The notes: generated by a model from the sequence alone, not told the origin. A stretch of DNA of 64,000 nt from Ectobius pallidus (GCA_964059195.1 CAXKWD010000006.1:66791073-66855072); one strand, 5' to 3'. Positions 21,051-32,009 are shown, numbered from the stretch's first letter. Program-made: numbers and translations.

Positions 21051-22086
21051 ATTATAAGAGCTGATGTAAAAATGCACATAGCGCGACTATTGCAGATGGT
21101 GAGACCATCGATATTATAATATAACGATTGTTTTGCCATAGGCTACCTCGCTTTCAATGGCAAATAGGCCTATAGCGGTGTGTTTTATTATTTTTCATGG
21201 TTTTAATTATTTATTGCTTGCTAAATAGTCACAATAAATATAACTTGAGTTACGGATTCTCTCAAAATATTTTATCGATAAAGCTCGGACCTCGCGTTAT
21301 ATTTCCTATGGTAATTCGTCACATTTTAGTTAGTTTTTTTTTTTTAAAGAAAGATGTTAACATACTATAAGTGACAGATGAAAGGCCGTCCATGTGATTC
21401 TTCCACCTATGTTAACTTCTTGCTGATTTTTTTTCCAGAATAAATGACAATAACTGCGTCCATGTTATATCACTTCTACTTCCAGAAATAGAGTTATTTT
21501 GTGCTCCCAACATATAAAGAATTGATAGCCCCATAACTTAAACAAATTGTCGTGATCCTGATGACATTTGATTTATAATTCCCTATAACTGAAGTAGTGC
21601 AATTTTTATTCACACATTCTCGGCGTTTCATACGATTACACCGCAAGATCTCGGAAACAATTATCTTGGGCAAATTTGCGTCATGGATAGTTCTTTTATT
21701 TATTTATTTTGCTATGGGGTTCCATAACTTTACATTAAATTAGCTTTCCAAATTTAAATTGAATTAAATTAAATTGTCCCTACCACATGATAGAGGCTTG
21801 GCATGTATTCCAAAGTTTCAGGCTTCTGTCGGTTGATAAAGCAACGCACTCTCTGGCTAGATTAGTTTATTAGGAAAATTGTTTTATTTTTATATCTTAT
21901 CTTCCTTATTTATATTTTATTCTTGCTTTACTCTATTCCATTGTATTCTATTTTACTTGAAAACATAACATTTTCTTCTTACTTGTATTTTTGCTGCCTA
22001 TTCCTCTTTCATTCCCTTCCTCTATCGGTTTCTCATTTATTTATTGATTTGTTGGTTATTAATAACACGATACTTACGTAATACAA
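21051..22086. other. unassigned AT-rich DNA left of the BEL element
   Basis: No gene or repeat recognised. It ends at the target duplication ATAAA (22087-22091) of the BEL insertion. Confidence 0.45.
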
Positions 22087-22091
22087 ATAAA

Positions 22092-23334
22092 GAGATGTTC
22101 CCGCTCCCACGGTAGCTCGCAGGCGAAATAGGGACACGGGGAAACCTCTCCGGTTTGAAGGATGCTACACTAAGTCAAGTTTAAATACATTTATTGAGCC
22201 CCTTGAAAGATACAAAGAGCACAATGGACAAAATGATAAATAGACCCTTTAAAATACAAGATGGAATTTTGTATCTTGCTTTACAAATAAATTCCTCTTC
22301 CTAGCGGTGCCGAAGAAGATGAAATGTTGATGAAGTCAAGGGGAGACGACTTAGTAAGCTCCTTCTGGAAAATAAGGCATGCTTGCCTTATAAGACTGAT
22401 GAATAGCTCGGAGGACCAGAGCAGAGCAATTTTTATAGTCGCGCTTGCTCGGACGACTGAGAAAGAATTTCACTATTCTTGAAGTGAATGCACACTATCA
22501 GCAAATTATTTTAAGGTCGACTTGCTGCTTCGACCGAGAATAAGAACCTTTAAATGTTGCTTCGACACTGCAACTAAAATTAAGCACTCTGAAATATTCA
22601 CTTCACAGCAGTACTTACAGTAAATCCTTTTACTTAATGAGTTACGCATTCAAGTCCATACGGTTTGATCAGGGAAGTAAAAAACTTGGCTTCACACATT
22701 TGTAATTAAATCACAAATAAATTACTTTGAAGAACGTATTAAATTGCGTCTCTGCAATAACTAGGGCTGGGAAACTTCAAATTCCCAGCTCGACAATAAT
22801 AACTAGATTCAGAATTCTGAACTGAAAACTAGCCTGGCGAAAGCTTCGAACGAGAGAATAAGAATGAATAGCAAGAATGACAGACGTCACGACATGTGAC
22901 GTAAAGCAAGAATCCCATTGGCCAAGAAAAACAATAAATAATTAATCTTGGAAATAAATCAATTAAGTTACATTAAAATACTAAAACATAAATAAGAGAA
23001 TTAATAGCATTACTTTAAAACTGAATTGTTTCTTTAAAAACACAAAATTATGAATAAAATATACTAAAAAATAATCAGACTGAAACTTTGGGTTGGAGAT
23101 TATAACATGACTATCCAAAAAATGAAAGATGCGACAGTCAAATGTCATTTCTTATGAGAATTGATGGGAGAAAGAACAAACAGATAAGTAAACATATTTA
23201 AAATTATTTTGAAGACACAACAAGAAAATAAAACAAACGAAGACACAAGCCTGTTGCCATAGCAACACGGCGAATGACCTCGCGAAACCAGCTAATGCCT
23301 CAAATCCGGCCAGACACGAATGCCAGACGGAACA
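22092..23334 (-). repeat. 3' LTR of the BEL element
   Basis: Same as 29721-30963 except T at 23208. It is followed on the low-coordinate side by the target duplication ATAAA. Its AATAAA (complement of 22190-22195) is the likely polyadenylation signal of the element. Confidence 0.93.
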
Positions 23335-23498
23335 TATTGCCCGCGATAATTTCGCTCGTGAAATTATCTAACAGAATGTGACGTCAAGCAAATTCGTGAA
23401 TGCAAGGATTCGAGGCCAAAACAACTATCAAGTCGCAAGAAAGTCAAAATCGGTGGAGTGGGATGCGTGCGGCATCAGCACTCTGAATGAAGCAGGTG
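23335..23498 (-). other. BEL 3' non-coding strip
   Basis: Short gap between the stop of the polyprotein and the 3' LTR. The bases just before the LTR on the minus strand (ATCGCGGGCAATA) are not a clear polypurine tract. Confidence 0.5.
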
Positions 23499-25832
23499 TC
23501 ACTGTCCCTCTTCACTGACAGGCAGAGGAGCCAACTTGATGAGGGGCCTCTTATAAGTGCCTGAGACAGTGCGCACAGTGACAACTCTGACAAGGCCGTC
23601 TGGGCCTGGGTGTACTTGGTGCACCAGACCAAGCACCCACCTATGAGGAGGTACATTGTCCTCGAGAACCAGTACAGGGGTACCCAAAGGAACGTCTGGC
23701 AGTACCTTGTGCCACCTTGCACGACGCTGTAGCGTGTGGAGATAATCCACGGACCACTTCTTCCAAATACAAGAGACCATCTGCTGAAGATGGTTCCAAC
23801 GGGAACGCAGGCTGTACCCACCAGAGAGGTCAGGACTGGGCACCGACACAATGGGCTTGCCAATAAGAAAGTGGCCGGGAGACAAATATCCAAAGTCATC
23901 CACGTCCTCAGATAACAACATCAAAGGACGTGAATTCAAGAATGACTCAATTTGTGTGAGAACAGTAGACATCTCCTCGTAAGTGTACTTACAGGACGAG
24001 GACATCCTCTTCAAGTGGAACTTCAAAGAGCGTACTGCCGCCTCATGAAGACCTCCCATGTGTGGAGAGTGAGGAGGCAAGAAACGCCAATGAATGTTCA
24101 AATGCGCAGTGGCGTCTTGCACTGCGGAGTGATGTTCTGATGACATCAAAAGCCTAGAGAGGTTCTGCAGGTCGGCGTGAGCTCCGACAAAGTTTCTACC
24201 ATTATCACAAGTGATTGAACTTGGAATTCCACGACGACTTGTGAACCTTGACAATGCCGCCAGGAAGGCACGTGAGGTGAGCGAAGTCACTAGCTCAACG
24301 TGTACGGCCTTCGTGGACATGCAGACAAAAATAGCAACGTAGGCTTTAGTAGTCACCTTGGACCGCGGGCCACCAAACTTGAGAGAGAATGGACCGGCGT
24401 AGTCCACACTAGAGTTTGTGAAAGGAGGGAGAGAATTTACTCTCTCAGGAGGCAGATCAGCCATCTTTTGCTGAAAAGCCTGAGCCTCAAAGCGGAAGCA
24501 AATACTACAGCGCCTCCGTACACTGCGAACCAGCTTGCGAATGCAAGGGATCCAATACGACTCTCGCAAGTGTGAGATGACTAGCTGAGGTCCTGCATGA
24601 CCTAGATGCAAGTGCACATGGAGAACTAACTGCCTGGTGAAAGCATGCTCTGCAGGAAGTAATATCTGATGCTTGTTGTCAAAGGGTAGGTTGGACCGAC
24701 TTAGACGTCCACCTACACGCAGGATGTTATCCTGAATAAAGGGGCATAGTTGCCGGATCTTACTAGAAGAAGGCACATCTTGCGAGGAAGACAATGCTTG
24801 AATTTCCTTTCTGAAAGCATTCCTTTGAATGATTCTAATGCAAGAATGCAAAGCTTCAGTAAGCTCTGACGGCAGCAAAGGGCCATTGATAGGTGACTTG
24901 AGTTTCAAGTAATTATTAATGAAACGTCGCACATAAGCCATGACCCTGATTGTTTTCAAGTGTGAAAACTTAGTCAGCCATGGGCTTAAGCTAGAGGTTT
25001 CGATGGTGACTAGCGCTGCTATCTTCACCTCTGGGAGAGACGAAGACTCGAGCTCAGTGGGCAAACTGGGCCACTGAGTGGAGTCGGCAGTAAGCCAAGA
25101 AGGGCCTGACCACCACAGAGAGTTGTTAAGTAGGTCAGAAGGGGTGGCTCCCCTAGAGATAAGATCAGCGGGATTGTCCTTAGATGACACATGCGACCAA
25201 GATTCAATGGCAGTGAATTCTTGGACGTCCGCGACTCTGTTAGCCACGAAAGTCTTAAGTTTAGAAGGTGAATGGTTTAACCAACCAAGTACAACCTTGG
25301 AGTCACTCCACAGGTGTACTGAACTTATAGAAAGTTGCAACGCAGGTAACACCCGGTGAACTAACGTTGCCAACAAGTGAGCTGCCAACAATTCAAGGCG
25401 AGGTATAGTCGTTGCCTTCAAAGGGGCAACCCTAGACTTGGCACAAAGCAGACAGCTCTTGGCCTTATCGAGGTGATTAGTAGATCGTATGTACAGACAG
25501 GCGCCATATGCCACCTCGCTAGCATCACAGAAACCGTGCAACTGCACAGATACGAAGTTCTGCTGTAATGCTAGCCGAGGGATAGCGATGCTGGAGATGA
25601 ACTGAAGTTGGTTGTGAATCTTGCGCCACTTGTCGGCGACCGCAGAAGGAATGGGCTGGTCCCATGAACTAGTCTCCTTCCACAAAGATTGGAACAGAAT
25701 CTTGCAGTAGGACACTATAGGGCATATTAGACCAAGGGGGTCAAAAATAGAGGCTATACAAGATAGCAATGTCCTTCTGGAACAGGTGGTGAATGGCTTG
25801 GAGGGATCGACTGAAGTTTCGATCCTGAGCAT
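23499..25832 (-). CDS. BEL Pol, C-terminal part (RNase H-integrase-DUF5641)
   Basis: 777 residues counted from the first ATG after the stop, in the same frame as the preceding part, so that ATG is probably internal to the original polyprotein. RNase H has D in FCDAS (about 101), E in PRLELLAA (about 148), D in WSDSK (about 179) and D in NPADLISRG (about 225). The integrase zinc finger lies at about 410-455. The integrase core has D in VDYAGP (about 478), D in CDNGRNF (about 541) and E in GGLHEAAV (about 596). The end, about 680-770, matches the DUF5641 module found at the C-terminus of BEL/Pao polyproteins (RARWHKVLPDVPLGTPVLV). All catalytic residues appear present. It would be separated from RT by the TAA unless that stop is read through. 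Confidence 0.9.
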   Translation of the reverse strand: MLRIETSVDPSKPFTTCSRRTLLSCIASIFDPLGLICPIVSYCKILFQSLWKETSSWDQPIPSAVADKWRKIHNQLQFISSIAIPRLALQQNFVSVQLHGFCDASEVAYGACLYIRSTNHLDKAKSCLLCAKSRVAPLKATTIPRLELLAAHLLATLVHRVLPALQLSISSVHLWSDSKVVLGWLNHSPSKLKTFVANRVADVQEFTAIESWSHVSSKDNPADLISRGATPSDLLNNSLWWSGPSWLTADSTQWPSLPTELESSSLPEVKIAALVTIETSSLSPWLTKFSHLKTIRVMAYVRRFINNYLKLKSPINGPLLPSELTEALHSCIRIIQRNAFRKEIQALSSSQDVPSSSKIRQLCPFIQDNILRVGGRLSRSNLPFDNKHQILLPAEHAFTRQLVLHVHLHLGHAGPQLVISHLRESYWIPCIRKLVRSVRRRCSICFRFEAQAFQQKMADLPPERVNSLPPFTNSSVDYAGPFSLKFGGPRSKVTTKAYVAIFVCMSTKAVHVELVTSLTSRAFLAALSRFTSRRGIPSSITCDNGRNFVGAHADLQNLSRLLMSSEHHSAVQDATAHLNIHWRFLPPHSPHMGGLHEAAVRSLKFHLKRMSSSCKYTYEEMSTVLTQIESFLNSRPLMLLSEDVDDFGYLSPGHFLIGKPIVSVPSPDLSGGYSLRSRWNHLQQMVSCIWKKWSVDYLHTLQRRARWHKVLPDVPLGTPVLVLEDNVPPHRWVLGLVHQVHPGPDGLVRVVTVRTVSGTYKRPLIKLAPLPVSEEGQ

Positions 25833-25844
25833 ATCGTCAGAAGG

Positions 25845-28800
25845 TTACCATATGAGGCCTAGCGCCTTTATGGAGGAGGTGTCAGAATCACCAAAGGTTC
25901 TGTGGTCGAGAGACTCCCGCAGCTCAGGAGGAACGTCTTGGAGCAGTTCCACAGAATTTGAACTCCACTTACGAGGATTGAATCCACCTAGGGGGAGAAG
26001 CTCTCTCAGCTGAGAGACAATAACCTTGGCCTCAGACAGCGTAGCAGCTGTGGCCACTATGTCATCGACATAGATGGAATTGTTTATGATGGAGGCTGCT
26101 ACAGGAAACTTGCTTCCCTCGTCGATGGCTAGCTGTTTAAGAGCTCTGGTTGCCAGGAAGGAGGCAGAAGCAGTGCCATAAGTGACCGTGGTTAGGTCAA
26201 ACAGCTGAATAGGGTCTGACACAGAAGTTCTCCAGTAAATCTGCTGGAGAGGTTGGTGGTCGGGATGGACTAAGACCTGTCTATACATCTTCTCGATGTC
26301 CGCTGTGAACGCCACTGGATTGAACCTAAAGCGTAGGAGGATCGAGAAGAGGTCAGGTTGCACCACCGGACCTACCGCAAGGATGTCATTGAGTGACTTC
26401 CCGTTAGAAGACTTCGCTGATGCATCAAAAACTACCCTGAGTTTTGTCGTGGTGCTGGAAGGCTTCAAGACGGGATGGTGCGGGATAATATACTCATATT
26501 TCCCGAGTGAACTCCGAGAGGCAGGCTTCATGTGACCCAATTTCAGATAGTCATCCATGAACCTGTTATATTCCTCTCGAAGGGTTTCATTTAAAGACAG
26601 TCTTTTTTCTAATGAGAAGAATCTCTTCTGAGCTTGTAACACTGTGCTCCCCAGGGATTCTGGAGCTGATACAAAGGGCAACTTTACAATGTATCGCCCA
26701 TCGGAGTCACGCTGAGTATTGGCAGCAAAATGCTGTTCACAAACTGACTCGTCAGGGAAGGGGGCTGAGTTAGACACTCGTTCTAACTCCCAGTACCGGG
26801 AAAGCTGGTTACTCACTAACTGGTCAGCAGTTAGGAAGGCTGAGTAATTAGAAGACATAGCCTCCGAGCATTCAGGCTCATTGGGGCTTGCGTCAAGATA
26901 ACGCTTAGCCGTGGATCGGCGTCGATGACCATTGGAAGTATGGCAACGCTGTGAAGGGAAAGGCGCAGAGGGCAGTTTTCCGGCGAAGTACCAACCAAGG
27001 TGCGAGTTCTGAATCGTAGGTAACTCACAAGTGGAAATTTGCCCTGGACACACCACTTGGGCACAAATCTCCACTCCAAGAAGTAGATCGACACACTTAG
27101 GACGACTAAAGAATGGGTCAGCCAAGGGAAGATTCGGAGGAATGTTCCATTCCTTCGTCTCAATGAAAGAGCTCGGGAACCTTTTCTCCGAAATCTCCGG
27201 AACGACAATGGCCTGTGCATTGTAGCGCCATGAAGTCACTCGCGACTGAATCGTGATGCTGGTTAGCTTATGTGTGCTAACATTAGTGGACAAAATTCCC
27301 GCTAGCGTAGTCCGCTGCGCATGAGGAGCTAGTCCAAGACGCCTAAACAGCCTGTTGCTAATAAGATTGCAGTCTGAACCGCTATCCAGGAGGGCTGTGG
27401 CCTCAACAGGCGAGCCGTCTGAGTCCAGGATGCGGACAGTAGCAGTAGGAAGCAAGCAGCGCTGCTGGGTCTGACTAGAAGCCATAACACCTGCAGTGTT
27501 GGCAGCCTGGTGACTATCGCTAGTCGGGTCATGGAGGAATGTGCTATGTCTCCCAGCACATCTCCTGCACTGAAAAGTCCTACAATTGTTGGCATGCCCT
27601 TGACTATACAGGCATACGCGACACAGTTTGCGGTCTCTAACAAACTGGTCTCTTTGAGCGAAAGTCATGCTCCTGAAGTCGCTGCATGAAAACAGGTCAT
27701 GCACAGCAGTACGACAACAGAGACATTTAGGCCTCGAAGAAGAAGACTTTGACTTGGAAGGAGCCGGAGAGCTCGGAACTGACTTAGCAACCTGACTTTT
27801 CGTGGCAGCATCAGTCATCTGCAGTATGCGAACTCGGCTTTCCAAGAAGACAAATAACTCCTTGAGAGTAGGGAGCTTCCCTATTTTGACAGATGACTCC
27901 CATTCTCTGATGAGGTTCATCGGAAGCTTGTCGATGATAATTCTGGTAATAATCAGATCTGACAACTCCACTTCTGTATTAAGGGAATTCAGTGCATGTA
28001 CCGTGCTTATAAAATGATCCAGGTATTTCTGCAGGGATTCTGCAGAATACCTCTCAATCTGAGGGGGAGAGAAGAGATTGTCCAGATGGGTGTTGGCGAT
28101 TAGCCGGTCGTTATCAAACCTATCAATCAAAGTCTGCCACGCCACCTGGAAAGTCGCAGCAGAGACAGGAATATTCTGAATGACCGTACTAACCTCTGAT
28201 GACAGGCAGGACTTCAAGTACTGATACTTGTCCATGTCCGAAATGTGCCTGTGTTGAATTACCAACGACGAGAAAGTGTCACGAAACTCGATCCACTCAG
28301 AGGGGTTCCCATTGAACTGAGGAAGACGGATTTCGGGGAGTTTCGGTAACAACGGCGTGACAGGGTCGAGCGAGGAGCGCTGACTGGCAGTCTGCGCCTG
28401 CTCGGGTTCATATAGCTGTTTCTTTTCAGCTATCATGGAGTCAAAGAAACTGATAACTTTGTAATAATCAGCTTCCACTGCGTGAAAGTCGAATTCATGA
28501 TCCTGGTAGGCCTCGTCAATGGCCACCTGAGCATAATCTGACTTGTAGGCCTTGAAGACCTCTACGAATTCAGAGCGGCGAATGCGCGCCTCATGAAGCG
28601 TAGTGAGATCTTCGATTTCGTACTCTCGCATAATCTGCATTTGACGCAGAAATTGCGATTGCAAGTACTCGAAGCGTTTTATTTTAGCCCTTTGGGCAGC
28701 TTCGGCCTGGGCGTGGGCTTCGGCTCTCTTAGCCTCAGCTTCCTCACGGGCCAGGGCGAGCTGGGCCTGGGCCTCCGCTCTCTTAGCTTCGGCTTCCTCA

Positions 28801-29192
28801 CGGGCCAGGGCGAGCTGGGCCTGAGCCTGCCTTTCTGCAAGGGCCTCCTGGGCCAGGACCTCCGCTCTCTTAGCTTCGGCCTGGGCCAGGGCCTCCTTGT
28901 CAGATAAGGCCTGAAGAAATTTACACAACTGAGAGTTGCCTCTGGAAATGACGGCGTCGACTTCTGCCCTATAGGCTTCTTCAGCATCAGAATAATCCAC
29001 ACCGTCGATTTCAGTCTGCACATGGTCGAACTTAGCTGCAAGTTCGTCTAACTTAGACTCATACTTTTTGAGTTCAGGATATGTGATATCCTCAATGGCT
29101 AAATTACTAATGACATTAACCTGCCGCGTAATCTGGGCCTTAATGGGAACTCGCTTGGCTTTAAGAGCCGTCAAACCGTCTGGACTCGACAT
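25845..29192 (-). CDS. BEL Gag-Pol polyprotein, N-terminal part (Gag-protease-RT)
   Basis: 1115 residues from the ATG at 29192. Residues about 95-185 are an Ala/Glu/Arg/Gln coiled coil containing two exact 18-residue repeats. About 285-435 (LPEIRLPQFNGNPSEW onward) is the BEL-type Gag domain (DUF1759 family). About 490-550 is a Cys/His-rich knuckle region (CLCC, CRVC, CRRC). The protease active site DSGSD lies at about residue 605. Reverse transcriptase occupies about 850-1115, with VFDASAKS, TADIEKMYRQV and the YVDD box at 1041-1044. The frame ends at TAA (complement of 25845-25847) inside the RT/RNase H linker, directly after KALGLIW. The next part continues in the same frame, so this is one polyprotein cut by a single stop. 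Confidence 0.92.
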   Translation of the reverse strand: MSSPDGLTALKAKRVPIKAQITRQVNVISNLAIEDITYPELKKYESKLDELAAKFDHVQTEIDGVDYSDAEEAYRAEVDAVISRGNSQLCKFLQALSDKEALAQAEAKRAEVLAQEALAERQAQAQLALAREEAEAKRAEAQAQLALAREEAEAKRAEAHAQAEAAQRAKIKRFEYLQSQFLRQMQIMREYEIEDLTTLHEARIRRSEFVEVFKAYKSDYAQVAIDEAYQDHEFDFHAVEADYYKVISFFDSMIAEKKQLYEPEQAQTASQRSSLDPVTPLLPKLPEIRLPQFNGNPSEWIEFRDTFSSLVIQHRHISDMDKYQYLKSCLSSEVSTVIQNIPVSAATFQVAWQTLIDRFDNDRLIANTHLDNLFSPPQIERYSAESLQKYLDHFISTVHALNSLNTEVELSDLIITRIIIDKLPMNLIREWESSVKIGKLPTLKELFVFLESRVRILQMTDAATKSQVAKSVPSSPAPSKSKSSSSRPKCLCCRTAVHDLFSCSDFRSMTFAQRDQFVRDRKLCRVCLYSQGHANNCRTFQCRRCAGRHSTFLHDPTSDSHQAANTAGVMASSQTQQRCLLPTATVRILDSDGSPVEATALLDSGSDCNLISNRLFRRLGLAPHAQRTTLAGILSTNVSTHKLTSITIQSRVTSWRYNAQAIVVPEISEKRFPSSFIETKEWNIPPNLPLADPFFSRPKCVDLLLGVEICAQVVCPGQISTCELPTIQNSHLGWYFAGKLPSAPFPSQRCHTSNGHRRRSTAKRYLDASPNEPECSEAMSSNYSAFLTADQLVSNQLSRYWELERVSNSAPFPDESVCEQHFAANTQRDSDGRYIVKLPFVSAPESLGSTVLQAQKRFFSLEKRLSLNETLREEYNRFMDDYLKLGHMKPASRSSLGKYEYIIPHHPVLKPSSTTTKLRVVFDASAKSSNGKSLNDILAVGPVVQPDLFSILLRFRFNPVAFTADIEKMYRQVLVHPDHQPLQQIYWRTSVSDPIQLFDLTTVTYGTASASFLATRALKQLAIDEGSKFPVAASIINNSIYVDDIVATAATLSEAKVIVSQLRELLPLGGFNPRKWSSNSVELLQDVPPELRESLDHRTFGDSDTSSIKALGLIW
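28717..28824 (-). repeat. 54-bp tandem repeat in the BEL gag coiled coil
   Basis: Two 54-bp units (period measured between TCCTCACGGG at 28741 and 28795) encode LALAREEAEAKRAEAQAQ and a one-residue variant. Partial units flank them. The length is a multiple of 18 codons, so the frame is kept. Confidence 0.85.
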
Positions 29193-29698
29193 AGTGACTT
29201 GCTTCTACAATGTCTGAATTAAATAGGTTGCCCGCCTAGAGCCGGTGCAACAATAACAAGTTAACGTTTGCTTATAAGAATGGAGTGAGTTGCCCGCATA
29301 GGAGCATACGAGTAGACAAAGAAATAGTGTGTAGCTGTACAGGTGTAAGTACACAGATGTAAATGTTTACACTTTACAAGAAAGTACAAAAAACTTAATT
29401 GAAATCTGTCAGAGACCTCCCTCAAACGCAATGCGGAGGAGAACCACAGATACTTATAGCAACTGACTTTAAACTACTTATTACTGATGGCTACTGATGG
29501 TAGCGTCTCACACCGGCGGCAAACTATACCGGGAGAACAAGATTGATATATAAGAATGACTAGAATTGTGGCTAATCACTGAGGTCTCTGTAATAAGTGA
29601 CCAAGACAAATTCAAACTGTTAATTGAATAGTTACTTTACGTTAATTATAGGTCACTAACTATCAATGCATCTTCAACCATAGGCCTCTGGGTCATAT
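29193..29698 (-). other. BEL leader
   Basis: Non-coding bases between the primer site and the gag-pol start; no structure recognised. Confidence 0.5.
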
Positions 29699-29716
29699 CT
29701 AGGCCCGGAGGAACCA
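29699..29716 (-). other. candidate primer-binding site of the BEL element
   Basis: Minus strand TGGTTCCTCCGGGCCTAG starts four bases after the LTR end and begins with TGG, as the complement of a tRNA CCA end must. I cannot name the matching tRNA with confidence. Confidence 0.45.
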
Positions 29717-29720
29717 CAAA

Positions 29721-30963
29721 GAGATGTTCCCGCTCCCACGGTAGCTCGCAGGCGAAATAGGGACACGGGGAAACCTCTCCGGTTTGAAGGATGCTACACT
29801 AAGTCAAGTTTAAATACATTTATTGAGCCCCTTGAAAGATACAAAGAGCACAATGGACAAAATGATAAATAGACCCTTTAAAATACAAGATGGAATTTTG
29901 TATCTTGCTTTACAAATAAATTCCTCTTCCTAGCGGTGCCGAAGAAGATGAAATGTTGATGAAGTCAAGGGGAGACGACTTAGTAAGCTCCTTCTGGAAA
30001 ATAAGGCATGCTTGCCTTATAAGACTGATGAATAGCTCGGAGGACCAGAGCAGAGCAATTTTTATAGTCGCGCTTGCTCGGACGACTGAGAAAGAATTTC
30101 ACTATTCTTGAAGTGAATGCACACTATCAGCAAATTATTTTAAGGTCGACTTGCTGCTTCGACCGAGAATAAGAACCTTTAAATGTTGCTTCGACACTGC
30201 AACTAAAATTAAGCACTCTGAAATATTCACTTCACAGCAGTACTTACAGTAAATCCTTTTACTTAATGAGTTACGCATTCAAGTCCATACGGTTTGATCA
30301 GGGAAGTAAAAAACTTGGCTTCACACATTTGTAATTAAATCACAAATAAATTACTTTGAAGAACGTATTAAATTGCGTCTCTGCAATAACTAGGGCTGGG
30401 AAACTTCAAATTCCCAGCTCGACAATAATAACTAGATTCAGAATTCTGAACTGAAAACTAGCCTGGCGAAAGCTTCGAACGAGAGAATAAGAATGAATAG
30501 CAAGAATGACAGACGTCACGACATGTGACGTAAAGCAAGAATCCCATTGGCCAAGAAAAACAATAAATAATTAATCTTGGAAATAAATCAATTAAGTTAC
30601 ATTAAAATACTAAAACATAAATAAGAGAATTAATAGCATTACTTTAAAACTGAATTGTTTCTTTAAAAACACAAAATTATGAATAAAATATACTAAAAAA
30701 TAATCAGACTGAAACTTTGGGTTGGAGATTATAACATGACTATCCAAAAAATGAAAGATGCGACAGTCAAATGTCATTTCTTATGAGAATTGATGGGAGA
30801 AAGAACAAACAGATAAGTAAACATATTTAAAATTATATTGAAGACACAACAAGAAAATAAAACAAACGAAGACACAAGCCTGTTGCCATAGCAACACGGC
30901 GAATGACCTCGCGAAACCAGCTAATGCCTCAAATCCGGCCAGACACGAATGCCAGACGGAACA
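29721..30963 (-). repeat. 5' LTR of the BEL element
   Basis: On the minus strand it starts TGTTCCGTCTGG. It matches 22092-23334 at a constant offset of 7629 with one substitution seen. TATA-like CTTATAAG sits at 30016-30023 and AATAAA at the complement of 29819-29824. Near the LTR end GGAACA mirrors the starting TGTTCC, followed by TCTC. Confidence 0.93.
30016..30023 (-). promoter_or_regulatory. TATA-like box in the BEL 5' LTR
   Basis: CTTATAAG on the minus strand, about 190 bases upstream of the AATAAA in the same LTR, which fits a U3 promoter. Confidence 0.4.
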
Positions 30964-30968
30964 ATAAA

Positions 30969-31815
30969 TTATATTACAATATCTGTTGGGATTGCATATA
31001 CATGTGGGTGTTTTATATTTTGTCTTCCACTTTCTAATATTAATGAGTAACAGAAAGCATAGTGACATTCTTGAATCTAATGTGAGACCTGACCCTAATT
31101 GTCGATATTGTTATTGTAATAAAAATAAATTAAACCATGGGGTTCGGTTGAAGGCCACTGTCTTACAATCAACAAGCTGTGAAACTAAATTACATTATTT
31201 AAGATTATAAACATATATAAGTTGGGTTAATTCTTATCAACTTAACTAATTATATCAACTTAAAAGACAAATGTAATTAAGAAAGATGCAGATACAATAT
31301 AAATCGTATAAAAACAATAACACAATGTAGTTCATAGTAAAAGTAAACATGGACAACGTAATAAGAATGAACACTAAAAATAACATTGAGTATGATTTTG
31401 TTTAATTATGAAGCCATAACATTTGGTTAAAATAAATAAATGTTTCAGAGAAGATATTAATATGAATTATTTTATATATTTTCGTACGAGAAAATTACTT
31501 CTACAAAAGCATATAAACCACTATTTTCTAAGCTTATGTTAAGTGAGGAAACTTTCCTTAATGTAGTCTTCTAATTATTGAGACCTAAAAACATTCAAAG
31601 TTCGGCAGTCCATGTGTTCTTCTGGCCGAGAGTTACAGTGACGAGAAGTAAGATGAAAGATGAGGATTACAGAGGTGAAGTGTAATGTGGAATTTCTAAA
31701 CTCTTGTCACACTGTGACGAGTAATTAAGTTAAGGTGGTGAGAAAGGCTATGGAATCGAAAACATAAGTAAGAGGGGTTGGAGGTATGCAAAATTCGATG
31801 CTAACAAAAATTACT
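30969..31815. other. unassigned AT-rich DNA
   Basis: No gene recognised. The BEL LTR is followed by its target copy ATAAA and then by ordinary AT-rich sequence. Confidence 0.45.
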
Positions 31816-32009
31816 TTGGAAAGGTGAAATCTGACTGAAAAATTCAATGCCATAGCCGGGATATGTGAGCCAGTTGGAGAATTTAGGCCTACTGTTGTAT
31901 CGCCATGTTGCCACGGTGGCTCAATTGGTAAGAACAACGGCTCTGAGAGACAAAGATCCTGGTTCCCGGCTATGGTATTGAATTTTTCAGTCTGACTTCA
32001 CATTTCCAT
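31816..32009 (+). mobile_element. tRNA-derived SINE fragment forming a hairpin
   Basis: 31917-31928 TGGCTCAATTGG fits the RNA polymerase III A box of a tRNA, and 31961-31971 GGTTCCCGGCT sits where a B box would be, though it is a poor match. The segment after it (TCCCGGCTATGG..TTCAATTTTT-like, 31964-32009) is the reverse complement of 31816-31861 with a few mismatches. The unit is thus a SINE head flanked by inverted arms of about 45 bp, perhaps two SINE copies joined in opposite orientation. Confidence 0.55.

Larger units (their letters stand above)
22092..30963 (-). mobile_element. full-length BEL/Pao LTR retrotransposon
   Basis: An 8.9-kb element read on the minus strand. Two 1243-bp LTRs (29721-30963 and 22092-23334) flank a leader and one long gag-pol frame (29192 down to 23499). 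A 5-bp duplication ATAAA (22087-22091, 30964-30968) marks the target, as usual for BEL/Pao. Domain order is coiled coil, BEL Gag (DUF1759-like), Cys knuckles, protease, RT, RNase H, integrase, C-terminal DUF5641-like, which is characteristic of BEL/Pao. I saw one LTR difference (T23208 versus A30837), so the insertion is very recent. The coding frame has one in-frame TAA (complement of 25845-25847). Confidence 0.95.

Noticed and set aside
22096..22096. Placing the BEL LTR edge at TGTTCC (22096) to make symmetrical TGTTCC/GGAACA ends
   Set aside because: Both LTR copies share the next GAGA bases outward, and only the edge at 22092 gives a matching 5-bp target duplication (ATAAA).
30781..31068. 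95-residue minus frame across the BEL LTR edge
   Set aside because: Begins in flanking DNA and runs into the LTR; no conservation expected and no family signal.
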